Assembly (NCBI GenBank): GCA_963761905.1
Contig: CAVXIQ010000008.1
Location: 248,001-312,000 of the forward strand
Direction: 5' to 3'
Source of the DNA: Gaiellasilicea sp963761905
Lineage (GTDB): Bacteria; Actinomycetota; Thermoleophilia; Gaiellales; Gaiellaceae
DNA length: 64,000 nucleotides
Position numbers and translations under genes: made by a program. The notes beneath the pieces are model-generated. The model did not search any database and had not been told where the DNA came from. It saw only the letters and a program-made list of their open reading frames with translations. Each line of letters starts with the position of its first letter. The stretch's first letter is position 1. Positions 17,468 through 25,847 of the stretch are shown here, one piece after another.

Positions 17468-18948
17468 CGACCCCGCCGCACGAGCACGTTGCGGCTGGGG
17501 AGGGTGAGCGTCCCACCGTCCGGGTTGGTGAGCGCGATCGTCAGCCTGTAGACCCCGGCCGGCGAGCCCGCCGGTAAGCGCAGGCCGAGGGAATTCGTCC
17601 CCGGTCGCACGCGTGGTCTTGTCGTCACGACCGATCTGCCGTTGCGCATGAGCCTTAGGCGCGCGGCCGTCGGCCGGTTCACGCGGAGCTTCACGACGAC
17701 GGTGCGATTGCGGCCCGCGTAAGTGACGCCGACCCCCGCGACGCGCGCCGCCAACGCACAAGGCCGCGTTGTCGCCGTCAGGGTCGCCTTCGGCGAGCGA
17801 TTGCCGCCCGGATCGACGGCGTCGACCGCGATGTTGTAGCCGCGGCCGCACGTCAGGTTCGCGAACGCGAACTCCGTCGTTGTCGTGTCGGCTGCCGCGG
17901 TGTCGTTGAGATAGACGCGGTAGCCGGCGACGCTGGTGGTGTCGGTCGATGCCCCCCAGCCGACCGTGATCGCTGTTCGCGTCGTGCTCCGGACCGCGAG
18001 GTTCGCGGGTGTCGTGGGCGGTGACGCGTCGCGGACGAACTGCGCCTTGATCGACGTGATCGGGCCGACGGGGAATCTGCACGTCGTCTGCGTCCTCGCG
18101 CAGACGCCGTTCCAGCCGTCGAAGAGCGAGCCGTTGTCGGGTCTCGCCGTCAGGGAGATCGTCTGGCCGTAGTCGTACTTCGCAGTGCACTGCCCGCCAC
18201 AGTCGAGCTTCGAGGCGGTGACCTGGCCGCCTCCGTTCCCCGTCTTGGTCAGTCGGAACTGCACCTGGATCGTGGTGGGGAGCTGCGGCGGATCGTCGTC
18301 GTCGAAGATCGCGCCCACCCACGTCGGCTGATCGGTGACGACGATCGTGCACGTCGGCGCGTTCGTCGGCTCGCAGCCGGGATTCCAGCCCTTGAAAGTG
18401 TGGCCCGCAGCCGGAGTCGCGGTCAACCTGACCTCGCTGCGCGGTGCAAGCTCGAAGCAGGCATCCGCACCGCTTTGGTTGCACGTGCTGGCGGATCGAT
18501 CGATCGTGACGGTGCCGCCGTCCCCATCGCCGGAATATCTCACGGCCAGCCGCAGGGGACTGAAGAGGGCGACGATCGTCGTCACCCCGGCCTCGAGTGT
18601 CACCGTGCAGGAGCCGGTGCCGGGACAGTCCGGCGTGCTCCAGCCGACGAAGGTCCTACCCGCATCGGCCCTTGCGCTCAGGGTGACGGACGTGCCCTGC
18701 TCGTAGCCCCACCGGCACGAATCGTCGTCGTCGTTCTGGTCGCACGGCTCCGTAACTCGGGCGTTGCCGTCGTCGAGGTCGACGCCGGCCGGGGATGCCG
18801 AGACGCTACCCGGGCCGCGCGGGGCGACCTGCAGTTCGACGATCGCGGAGGTGCGCTGGGACGCCGCCGCGGCGAGCGCCACGACGACGAGGGCCGCCAG
18901 GGCCGTTCCGATCGACGCCGCAGTAACGTTCCTCGGAATCCAGGGCAT
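17464..18948 (-). CDS. Secreted protein with InlB-type bacterial repeats and a fibronectin III domain
   Basis: A 494-residue exported protein. The signal peptide ends near AAAASQRTSA. Three diverged bacterial-repeat units follow, each with the pattern 'G.. V.L.A.. ..G..F.GW...C': GTSVTLSARADAGRTFVGW, SEVRLTATPAAGHTFKGW and QTISLTARPDNGSLFDGW. Each ends in a Cys-rich strand. A fibronectin type III domain (PTTPANLAVRSTTRTAITV to YNIAVDAVDPGGNRS) and a C-terminal beta domain (VYRLTIALTNPDGGTLTLP) complete it. Such repeats occur in surface-attached or adhesive proteins; the ligand is unknown. It is co-translated with the next membrane protein. Confidence 0.8.
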   Translation of the reverse strand: MPWIPRNVTAASIGTALAALVVVALAAAASQRTSAIVELQVAPRGPGSVSASPAGVDLDDGNARVTEPCDQNDDDDSCRWGYEQGTSVTLSARADAGRTFVGWSTPDCPGTGSCTVTLEAGVTTIVALFSPLRLAVRYSGDGDGGTVTIDRSASTCNQSGADACFELAPRSEVRLTATPAAGHTFKGWNPGCEPTNAPTCTIVVTDQPTWVGAIFDDDDPPQLPTTIQVQFRLTKTGNGGGQVTASKLDCGGQCTAKYDYGQTISLTARPDNGSLFDGWNGVCARTQTTCRFPVGPITSIKAQFVRDASPPTTPANLAVRSTTRTAITVGWGASTDTTSVAGYRVYLNDTAAADTTTTEFAFANLTCGRGYNIAVDAVDPGGNRSPKATLTATTRPCALAARVAGVGVTYAGRNRTVVVKLRVNRPTAARLRLMRNGRSVVTTRPRVRPGTNSLGLRLPAGSPAGVYRLTIALTNPDGGTLTLPSRNVLVRRGR

Positions 18949-19015
18949 TTCCCCCTCTTCGTGCTCCCGCTGACTGTGGCAGCGGCGCGCGCGAAAGTCA
19001 AAGAAGCGCCCTCAG

Positions 19016-19021
19016 TAGACT
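19016..19021 (+). promoter_or_regulatory. -10 box of the DUF1361 gene (leaderless start)
   Basis: TAGACT ends 6 nt before GTG 19028. Confidence 0.55.
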
Positions 19022-19027
19022 GGGATC

Positions 19028-19687
19028 GTGCTGGACCGAGATGCGAGCCGTCGTCGTCGCGCGATCTTCGCGGCGCTCGCGCTGCTCTCGCTCTTCTCCG
19101 TGGCGCTCGTGTTCGCGCGCTACGCGTATTTCGGGGACGCGCGGTTCGGCGGCCTGATCTGGAACCTCTTCCTCGCCTGGATTCCCTTCGGGCTCGCGAT
19201 CCTCGTCTACGACCGCCATCGCGCCGGCGCGCGCGCGAGCTCGCTGCTGGCCCTCGGCGCGCTGTGGCTCCTCTTCCTGCCGAATGCGCCGTACATCGTC
19301 ACCGACTTCAAGCACCTCGAACAGACCGGGCGAGTGCCGCTCTGGTTCGACGTAGTCGTGATCGCGGCGCCCGCCTGGACGGGCATGCTCCTCGGCTTCC
19401 TCTCGCTCTATCTCGTGCAGGCTGTCGTTCGCCAACTGGCCGGTCGGAGCGCCGGCTGGTTCGTGGCGATCGCAGCGCTCGGCCTCTCGAGCTTCGGCGT
19501 CTACCTCGGCCGCGTGCTGCGCTGGAACAGCTGGGACGTGCTCACCGATCCGAGCTTGCTCGCCCAGCTCGACGGCGTCCTCGTCGAGCCTCGGGCGATC
19601 GCGATGACGATCCTCCTCTCCGGTTTCCTCACGCTCAGCTATCTCGTGCTCTACGCGTTGATGCGGCTCGACCTGCAAGACCGCTGA
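19028..19687 (+). CDS. DUF1361 integral membrane protein
   Basis: A 219-residue protein with about six membrane helices. The DUF1361 signature is plain: LIWNLFLAWIPFGLAILVY, followed by LWLLFLPNAPYIVTDFKHL, then VYLGRVLRWNSWDVL. The biochemical role of the family is unknown. It is divergent from the secreted repeat protein. Confidence 0.85.
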   Translation: MLDRDASRRRRAIFAALALLSLFSVALVFARYAYFGDARFGGLIWNLFLAWIPFGLAILVYDRHRAGARASSLLALGALWLLFLPNAPYIVTDFKHLEQTGRVPLWFDVVVIAAPAWTGMLLGFLSLYLVQAVVRQLAGRSAGWFVAIAALGLSSFGVYLGRVLRWNSWDVLTDPSLLAQLDGVLVEPRAIAMTILLSGFLTLSYLVLYALMRLDLQDR

Positions 19688-19798
19688 CCGCAGCGCGAGC
19701 CGCATGAGCGGCAGATGAGCCTCCGGTGAGCAGCGTGCTCGACGATCGTGCAACCGGCGCGCATGCCCGCGCGACGGTTGTGTGAAAGGAGACATCCG

Positions 19799-21142
19799 AT
19801 GCGCCGCCTGACCCTGATCTCGCTCGTGGCACTCGCGCTGTCCATCGTTCCGGGGGCAGCTCGAGCCGAGGAGGACCCAGCCACAGCAGGCTCCGTCTGC
19901 GCCGGGACCGATGAGAGCACCCTCGCGATTCTCGACTGCTTCGCGGCCGCCGACGACGAGGTCGACCCGGCTGTCCCGACCCTCGACCAGGCGTTCAGCG
20001 CCAGCTGGGCTCCACCGTCCGATCAGAGCCTGCCCGCCTGGTGCCGGCTGCCGGCGAAGATCATCACCTATACGAGCAGCGATTGGGTCCGGGCAGCGCA
20101 AAAGCTCGCCGGTGACACCTCCATGTGCGCAGAGATCTTCCTCTCGATCCCGCCGCTGGCGGCGAACAAGATCGCTTTCCGGGTGCTCCAGGACGACCTC
20201 GTCCGCGCCGTGTCGCCGCAGATCCATCCCGTCGCGGAGATCCACGTCACGGGCTGGCAGGGCTGGGTGACCGCCAACAACAAGACCTGGTACGAGGCAG
20301 GCGTCGAGGCGCGCGTCCGGATGGCTGCCGCGGGCTACCTCGTCGAGGACGGCGAGATCTGGGCGGTCAACGAATTCTCGTCCGCCGTGCGCCGTGGCGA
20401 CGGCAACGCTCGGTCCAACATGCGGGAGTTCGTGCGCGGTCTCCACGACGGAGCCCCGGGGATGCCCGCGGTGCGAGGCGCCGTCTTCGTGGTGGGTCTC
20501 GACCAGCGACTTGCCGACACCTCGGTCTACAAGGCAACCCTGAAGGGCTTCCTCGGTGACGACGACTTCTGGGCGGACATGCGCCGGTACGTCCGCTTCT
20601 TCGCCCAAGAGGTCTATGCCGACACGCGGAGCTGGGGTGTCGTCGGCTCGTCGCGCAACGAACGGGCGCGATACCTGAACGACTATCTGCAGCATCTCTC
20701 GGTTCTCGCCGAGGCAGGCCCGGCCGAGACCGACGTCGCTCGGGAGTACCTGCGCGACTCCTATCTATCGCTCGCGAGTGCGGCCTGGCCATGGGCGAGC
20801 GCCTTCGGCGACACGGACGTGTCCGTCGAGCAGATGCAGAACTTCATCGCCACCCAGACGTTCGCGATCAGGCACTACGCGGGTAGCCATCCTCAGCTTG
20901 CGCCCGCGGATCGGATCGGCTTCGCCTATGCGCCCAATCCGGCTCGCTCAGGCCCTGCGCTGACCACCGGAACCGGGCTGATCCTGGATCGGCTTGCGAG
21001 CTCACTCCACCACGCCTACGACCGGGGCGGCGGCTCGCAGATGGGGGCGTGCGGACCGCCCGGCGAGCACAGCTGGTGCGATTCCGAGCGGGACGGCGCG
21101 GTCTTCAACGCCGCCTGGCAGCTACTCCAGAACTGGGAGTGA
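19799..21142 (+). CDS. Secreted protein of unknown function
   Basis: Not recognised. AAAGGAGA precedes ATG 19799 by 6 nt. A signal peptide (RRLTLISLVALALSIVP, cleavage near ARAEE) leads into about 425 residues of mature protein. It is rich in Trp and Tyr, with motifs such as HVTGWQGWVTANNKTWYEAG and WAVNEFSSAVRRGDGNARSN, and its C-terminus holds a Cys pair near GACGPPGEHSWCDSERDG. The helical, Trp-rich central part could bind carbohydrate or be an enzyme, but no catalytic motif is identifiable. Confidence 0.7.
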   Translation: MRRLTLISLVALALSIVPGAARAEEDPATAGSVCAGTDESTLAILDCFAAADDEVDPAVPTLDQAFSASWAPPSDQSLPAWCRLPAKIITYTSSDWVRAAQKLAGDTSMCAEIFLSIPPLAANKIAFRVLQDDLVRAVSPQIHPVAEIHVTGWQGWVTANNKTWYEAGVEARVRMAAAGYLVEDGEIWAVNEFSSAVRRGDGNARSNMREFVRGLHDGAPGMPAVRGAVFVVGLDQRLADTSVYKATLKGFLGDDDFWADMRRYVRFFAQEVYADTRSWGVVGSSRNERARYLNDYLQHLSVLAEAGPAETDVAREYLRDSYLSLASAAWPWASAFGDTDVSVEQMQNFIATQTFAIRHYAGSHPQLAPADRIGFAYAPNPARSGPALTTGTGLILDRLASSLHHAYDRGGGSQMGACGPPGEHSWCDSERDGAVFNAAWQLLQNWE

Positions 21143-21149
21143 CCATTCG

Positions 21150-21182
21150 GCTCCGGCGCCTCCCGAGCGGGGGCGCCGGAGC
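21150..21182 (+). terminator. Terminator after the secreted protein
   Basis: GCTCCGGCGCC pairs with GGCGCCGGAGC across an 11-base loop, 8 nt after the stop at 21142. No T-tract. Confidence 0.65.
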
Positions 21183-21244
21183 AGCGCGTTCCAGGCTCCG
21201 TCGCCTGGTTGGCGCTGGGATCGGCTCGCTAGGCTGCGTGGCCG

Positions 21245-22483
21245 ATGCGCGTCTTTGCCCGCCTCTTCCGCCTGGTCTGGGGCGGCGAGATCGACCGCGC
21301 GCTGCGGCCCGTGCTTGCCGTCGCCCTCGCCGGCTCGATCGCGGGCTCGTCGCTCTTCACCTTCATGGGGATCTGGGCGATCAAGGAGCTCGGGGCGAGC
21401 GGGCGCTCGCTCGGCGCGACCTTCCTCGTCGGCGCGATCCTCGCCGCCGCGGCCGGCTATCTCGGCGGGCACCTCTCCGATCACTTCGGACGTCGCCGGC
21501 TGATCCTCGTCGGCTGGGGCGGCTCGGTTCTCTACATCCCCCTCTTCCTCTTCGTCGGTGACAACCTCGTCCTGGGGCTCGGCCTGATGACGGGCATGGG
21601 CGTCTTCGGCTCGATCGGCGGCGCCGCCGACCAGGCGATGGTCGCCGACCTCGTGGCGCCCGAGAAGCACGAGGCGGCGTACGCCTCGGTGCGCGTCGCC
21701 TCGAACCTCGGGGTGACGCTCGGCCCGCCGCTCGGCGGCTTGATGATCCTGCTCGGCGGCTGGAACGGGCTCTTCGTCGGCGTCAGCCTGATGTCGGCCG
21801 CCGCCGCCACGCTCGCCTATCGATTCATCCCGGCTCGCGGCGCCTATTCGCCCGAGGCGCCGCCGGAGCGAGGCTCGTTCGGCGTGATCGTGCGCGACCG
21901 GCCCTTCCTGGTCTTCCTCGTCTCCGGGATGCTCGCCTATCTCGTCTACGTGGCGTACGAGGTGGCGCTGCCGATCTCGCTGACCGACACGCACGGGCTC
22001 TCGCCAACGCTGTGGGGATTCCTGGTGATCATCAACCCGGCCCTCGTGACCTTCTTCCAGCTGCGGCTGACGCGACGCGTGAGCGGGATCCCCGTTGCCC
22101 CGAAGCTCGTCGTCGCGATGCTCCTGATGGGCTTCCCGTTCCTCCTGCTCTCGGTCAGCTCGGCGATCCCGCTGATCGCGTTCATGATCGCCGTCTTCGT
22201 CCTCGGCGAGATGCTCTGGGTTCCGACGTCGCAGTCGGTCGTGGCCGCGCTCGCGCCGGAGGACGTGCGCGGCGCCTACATGGGCGCGTTCGGCAGCACG
22301 GCGGCGGCGGGGTTCGCGCTGGCGCCGTTCTTCGGGCTCCAGGTTCGGGACGCGTTCGGCGACGACGCGATGTGGGGGATGTTCGCGGCGTTCTCCGTCG
22401 TGGCGGCGGTCACCGGCGCGATCGCCTGCCGCGGAGTCCGCTCCCGACCGGAGAGCGAGGGCCTCGAGGCGGTCGCGGCCTAG
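21245..22483 (+). CDS. MFS transporter
   Basis: A 412-residue transporter with twelve predicted membrane helices. The loop 2-3 motif is GYLGGHLSDHFGRRRLIL (the family's GxLaDrxGrkr). The second half repeats a weaker form. It is most like drug/sugar efflux-type permeases; the substrate is not deducible. ATG 21245 lies 9 nt after a TAGGCT box. Confidence 0.85.
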   Translation: MRVFARLFRLVWGGEIDRALRPVLAVALAGSIAGSSLFTFMGIWAIKELGASGRSLGATFLVGAILAAAAGYLGGHLSDHFGRRRLILVGWGGSVLYIPLFLFVGDNLVLGLGLMTGMGVFGSIGGAADQAMVADLVAPEKHEAAYASVRVASNLGVTLGPPLGGLMILLGGWNGLFVGVSLMSAAAATLAYRFIPARGAYSPEAPPERGSFGVIVRDRPFLVFLVSGMLAYLVYVAYEVALPISLTDTHGLSPTLWGFLVIINPALVTFFQLRLTRRVSGIPVAPKLVVAMLLMGFPFLLLSVSSAIPLIAFMIAVFVLGEMLWVPTSQSVVAALAPEDVRGAYMGAFGSTAAAGFALAPFFGLQVRDAFGDDAMWGMFAAFSVVAAVTGAIACRGVRSRPESEGLEAVAA

Positions 22484-22485
22484 CA

Positions 22486-22974
22486 GTGGATCGCCGCGAG
22501 CGGGAGCGGATCATGCGCCAGGGCGTCGTCCTGCCCGAGACGCCTCGGCAGCGGCGTGAGCTGGCGGCGCTGCGGGAGGACCTCGTCGAGCACCCGCTGC
22601 AGGGCCGGCCGGTGCGGCGTCGCTACCGCAACTTCACGCCGCATGCCGGCTCCTATCTCGTGTCGCTCGGAGGGCCGTTGCCGTACATGGTGCGGCTGCG
22701 CGAGATCCAGGCGCTCGTCGCACGGCACGAGCAGGAGCTCGCCGAGCTGTACGCGGCAAGCGACCGGGCGACGTGGCGGCAGGTGGCGGAGAGCTGGAGC
22801 TTCGACGAGGTGAACGACCTGATCGTCCGGCACAACCGCTGGTATCCAATGGAGGCGCGGCTGCCGATGGATCCGCAGACGGGCGACTTCGTGCTCGTCA
22901 ACGGGGAGCCCTACCGGAAGCGTCCACTGGACGCGCGCTGGGTGCTCGAGCGCTTTCCGGCAGCGAGAACGTGA
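22486..22974 (+). CDS. Conserved hypothetical protein
   Basis: Not recognised. The protein has 162 residues from a GTG 2 nt after the MFS stop (an ATG at 22513 is the alternative). It is a soluble, strongly charged helical protein with PLQGRPVRRRYRNFTPHAGS, PYMVRLREIQALVARHEQEL and VNDLIVRHNRWYPMEARLPM; the last segment ends in a DPQTGDFVLVNGEPYRKRPL turn. Co-transcription with the MFS gene is likely. Its last 77 bp overlap the 3' end of the convergent MFS gene. Confidence 0.6.
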   Translation: MDRRERERIMRQGVVLPETPRQRRELAALREDLVEHPLQGRPVRRRYRNFTPHAGSYLVSLGGPLPYMVRLREIQALVARHEQELAELYAASDRATWRQVAESWSFDEVNDLIVRHNRWYPMEARLPMDPQTGDFVLVNGEPYRKRPLDARWVLERFPAART

Positions 22975-24076
22975 GGGCGAGCGTCAGCAGGCAGAGGCCG
23001 GCCGCGATCAGGTAGGGAAGGGCGTCGCCGGCGGCCTCGGCGAGCGCTCCGCCGGCGACCGGTCCCGTCATGTTTCCGAGCGCCCAGGCGGTGTTCATGA
23101 TCCCGAAGCCGAGGCCCTGCGCGAGGCCGACGGCCTCGGCACGGTCGGAGACGAGGGCCATCCCGGGCGTGTAGATCCCGCCGAACGAGATCGCGGCGAG
23201 CGCGACGAGCGCGACGAGGAGCGCCGGGCGGCTCGCGAAGGCGAACGCTCCGGCGACGAGCAGCGAGGCGGCGAGCGCGAGCCGGATCGGGAGCAGGCGG
23301 CCGCGCCGATCGGAGAGGCGGCCGAGAAGCGGGTTGACGACGGTCTCTGCGAGTCCCGAGCCGAGGAAGACGAGCCCGATCGCGAGCGCGCCGAAGCCCG
23401 CGTCGTCGAGGGTCAGCGGCACGAGCACGACCATGACGCCGAAGAGGAGCGCGGGCAGGGTGTTGAGCCAGAGCCCGCCGAGGAAGCGGCGGTCGCGGAG
23501 TGCGAGGAGCAGCGACGCCGGTTCGTGGGGATCGGCCGGAGCCGCGGGACGCGTGGCGGCAAACGCCGCGAATGCGAGCGCGACCACGCCGACCGCGCCG
23601 AAGGTGGCGCGGATGCTCACGGCGTCGGCGACTGCGCCGAACATCGGCCCGACGATCGCTCCGAAGACGGCGGCGCCGAACGCGATCCCGATCAGCTCGC
23701 CCCGGCGCGACCGGGGCGCTGCGACGGTCAGCCACGCGAGCGCGCCGGCCCAGGTCGTCGTGCTCGAGAAGCCCTGGACGAACCGAGCGAGGCCGAGCGC
23801 CCACGGGCCGGAGGCGAGCGCGAAGCCGAAGCTCGCGAGCGCGAGCAGCGTCAGGCCGAGGACGACCGCTCGCTTGGGGCCGAATCGCATCGCGGCGATT
23901 CCGCCGGGGATGCCGCCGAGGAGAGCGCCCGCCCCGAACGCGCCGACGAGCAGCCCCGCGCCGGTCTTCGAGAGCCCGAACTCGTCGGCATAGCCGGGCA
24001 CGAGCGGCGCGAGCGCGCCGAAGAGCATCGTGTCGACGAAGACGATCGAGCTGACGAGGACGAGCAACCGGCGCAT
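22898..24076 (-). CDS. MFS transporter
   Basis: A 392-residue twelve-helix permease. The start is MRRLLVLVSSIVFVDTMLF, with loop 2-3 reading GGIPGGIAAMRFGPKRAVVL, a motif-C-like helix (ALGNMTGPVAGGALAEAAG), and PLLGRLSDRRGRLLPIRL between helices 8 and 9. It is most like the drug:H+ antiporter-1 group. A TAACGT box ends 6 nt before the ATG, so this is another probable leaderless gene. Confidence 0.85.
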   Translation of the reverse strand: MRRLLVLVSSIVFVDTMLFGALAPLVPGYADEFGLSKTGAGLLVGAFGAGALLGGIPGGIAAMRFGPKRAVVLGLTLLALASFGFALASGPWALGLARFVQGFSSTTTWAGALAWLTVAAPRSRRGELIGIAFGAAVFGAIVGPMFGAVADAVSIRATFGAVGVVALAFAAFAATRPAAPADPHEPASLLLALRDRRFLGGLWLNTLPALLFGVMVVLVPLTLDDAGFGALAIGLVFLGSGLAETVVNPLLGRLSDRRGRLLPIRLALAASLLVAGAFAFASRPALLVALVALAAISFGGIYTPGMALVSDRAEAVGLAQGLGFGIMNTAWALGNMTGPVAGGALAEAAGDALPYLIAAGLCLLTLALTFSLPESARAPSARPVDASGRAPR

Positions 24077-24082
24077 CGACCG

Positions 24083-24088
24083 ACGTTA
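24083..24088 (-). promoter_or_regulatory. -10 box of the MFS gene (leaderless start)
   Basis: TAACGT on the minus strand, 6 nt before ATG 24076. Confidence 0.5.
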
Positions 24089-24120
24089 CCGACCGGCACG
24101 GGCCTCAGATCGGGGCGAGG

Positions 24121-24142
24121 CTTTGTGTTTCTTGAACACAAG
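24121..24142. repeat. Intergenic palindrome, copy 1
   Basis: TTGTGTT and AACACAA arms around TCTTG, with one extra T relative to the other copies. It is the most diverged of six copies and the only one upstream rather than downstream of a gene. Confidence 0.6.
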
Positions 24143-24197
24143 CGCCGTCTCGAGCGCGAACCAGGCGAGCCGACGCCCTCTGAGCGAGCCCCGGCGT

Positions 24198-24500
24198 CGA
24201 CGCACGCAGCTTCAGGGGTCTTGGCGCGAATCGGGATCTGCTTTCGCAGATCCCGATTCTGATTGCGCCACAAATTAATTCAGCGAGCCGGGTGCGCTTT
24301 CGTCCGCCACCTCGACGAACTTTCGGCATCAGCCTTGCGGCATCCTCCTACGGCCTATCGGTGTGGACTCGACCTACTCGCGTCCCGTGCTCGCTGCAAG
24401 AGGCAAACTACGGGCACATCGAGCTCGGGTCAAGAGCTCGAAAAGTGAAGATGTCGCAAATTGCGGTCTTTTCTTTTCACCAGCCCAGTTTGCCATCCGC
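24198..24500. repeat. ~300-bp duplicated element, copy A
   Basis: Shares long blocks with 24564-24856: CGACGCACGCAGCTTCAGGG at the left, GCGCCACAAAT and AATTCAGCGAGCCG after the hairpin, CCGTGCTCGCTGCAAGAG in the middle and GCAAATTGCG near the right end. The spacing between copies is about 366 bp at the left and 356 bp at the right. Confidence 0.8.
24222..24270. other. Hairpin of element copy A
   Basis: An inner 13-bp stem (24229-24241 with 24246-24258, loop TTTC) sits inside an outer TGGCGC/GCGCCA stem. The inner stem differs from copy B by a paired change, so pairing is kept. Confidence 0.75.
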
Positions 24501-24563
24501 GCCTTTTGCAAAGGCTGGTCAATTGAGCCAAAGCGGGCTCGGAAGATGAAGCAGCCCCGAATC

Positions 24564-24856
24564 CGACGCACGCAGCTTCAGGGATCTTGGCGCGGATCGG
24601 GATCGGCTCCAGCCGATCCCGATCCCGATTGCGCCACAAATAAATTCAGCGAGCCGGTGGCGGTTTCGTCCGCTCCTCCGACTGACGTTTCCGCTTGCGC
24701 GTACTCGCCCTCCGGTGGAACCTCGACCTAATTCCGCTCCGTGCTCGCTGCAAGAGCAAACCTAGGGGCTCTCGCTCGAACCGTCAAGGTGTCGATCCGG
24801 TGAGTTCCCGCAAATTGCGATCTTTTCCTTTTGCCACAGGTCGATTTGCCGGTCGC
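24564..24856. repeat. ~300-bp duplicated element, copy B
   Basis: Second copy of the element, with scattered substitutions and small indels relative to copy A. The hairpin and the flanking blocks are best kept. Confidence 0.8.
24588..24636. other. Hairpin of element copy B
   Basis: Inner stem 24596-24608 with 24611-24623 (13 bp), outer TGGCGC/GCGCCA. The position TG-CA in copy A is GG-CC here, a compensatory change. Confidence 0.75.
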
Positions 24857-25020
24857 TGCTCATGCTCTAGGTGGATCTCGCCGGCTCGACCGGGACGGTG
24901 GAGGCGGGAACGCGGCGAACCCGGAATCTATGCTCAGGTCTCGCAGCCGGCAAGCGCCGCCTGTCGGAAAGTCCGCAAAGAGCGGGCAAAGAGCGGGCAC
25001 AGGACGAGAGGGGACAGCCG

Positions 25021-25783
25021 GTGGAGCGCTTCAAGGAACGGCACGTCGTGGTCACCGGCGGCGGAGCCGGGATCGGCCGCGCGATCGCGGAGCGCCTCGC
25101 GGGCGAAGGGGCGACGCTCTCGCTGCTCGCGCGAGACCTCGAGCGGCTCGAGCTCGTGGCCGGCGAGCTGGGCGCGCACGCGGTGCGCTGCGACATCCGC
25201 GACCGCACGGGAGGTGGACGACGCGTTCGCAGCCGTCGCGCGGACGAACGGGCCGATCCACGCGCTCGTCGCCTGCAGCGGGATCGGCGGCCCGAACGAG
25301 GACGGCCCGGACGACCGCTTCGACGATCTCGTCGCCACGAACCTCTCCGGCACCTATTACTGCTGTCGTGCCGCGCTGCGACACCTCGCGCCCGCGCCGG
25401 GACGCCGCGACCTCGTCGTGATCGCGTCGATCCTCGCCCGGATCGCGGTCGGCGGTTACACGGGCTACTCGGCGTCGAAGGCCGGCCTCCTCGGCCTGAC
25501 CCGCTCGCTCGCAGCCGAGCTTGCCGACGACGACGTTCAGGTCAACGCGATCTGCCCCGGCTGGGTCGACACCGACATGGCGTGGGCGGGGATCGACGGG
25601 TACGCCGAGGCGATCGGCGTCGACCGCGACGAGGCCTACCGGCGCGCGATGGCGGACGTGCCGCTGCGGCGGATGAGCGAGCCGGCCGATGTCGCCGGCA
25701 CCGTCGCCTGGCTCCTCTCCGACGACGCGCGCGGCGTCACCGGCCAGGCGATCGACCAGAACGGCGGCGCGTGGGTCGGCTGA
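25021..25783 (+). CDS. SDR-family oxidoreductase (one apparent frameshift)
   Basis: The GTG at 25021 follows GAGAGGGGACAGCC. It opens ERFKERHVVVTGGGAGIGRA, a classical SDR start with the TGGGAGIG cofactor loop. The frame shifts at the GGG of 25209-25211: with one G removed the protein continues RTEVDDAFAAVARTNGPIHA. The substrate half has NLSGTYY, the catalytic Ser in VIASILARIAVGG, the YxxxK of YSASKAGLLGLTRSL and ends TGQAIDQNGGAWVG. The corrected length is about 253 residues. It resembles 3-oxoacyl-ACP reductase-type SDRs. Substrate unknown. Confidence 0.8.
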
Positions 25784-25798
25784 CCTCGCGCGCACCGA

Positions 25799-25820
25799 AA
25801 GGGGCGCCGAGACGCCCCTT
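25799..25820. terminator. Bidirectional terminator
   Basis: AAGGGGCG-CCGAGA-CGCCCCTT, an 8-bp stem between the convergent SDR and permease genes. A-T pairs at the base give short A/T runs on both sides. Confidence 0.8.
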
Positions 25821-25847
25821 CCGATGCCCATGCCGTAGGACGATGGC

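Larger units (their letters stand above)
24077..25020. other. Non-coding region with a duplicated structured element
   Basis: About 940 bp without a credible gene. It contains one palindrome copy and two diverged copies of a ~300-bp repeat, each opening with a hairpin. Short open frames here change frame between the two repeat copies and so are not coding. Confidence 0.6.

Noticed and set aside
24105..24731. Several 60-120 codon open frames in the duplicated region
   Set aside because: The two repeat copies differ by indels that break every frame, so selection is not on protein.
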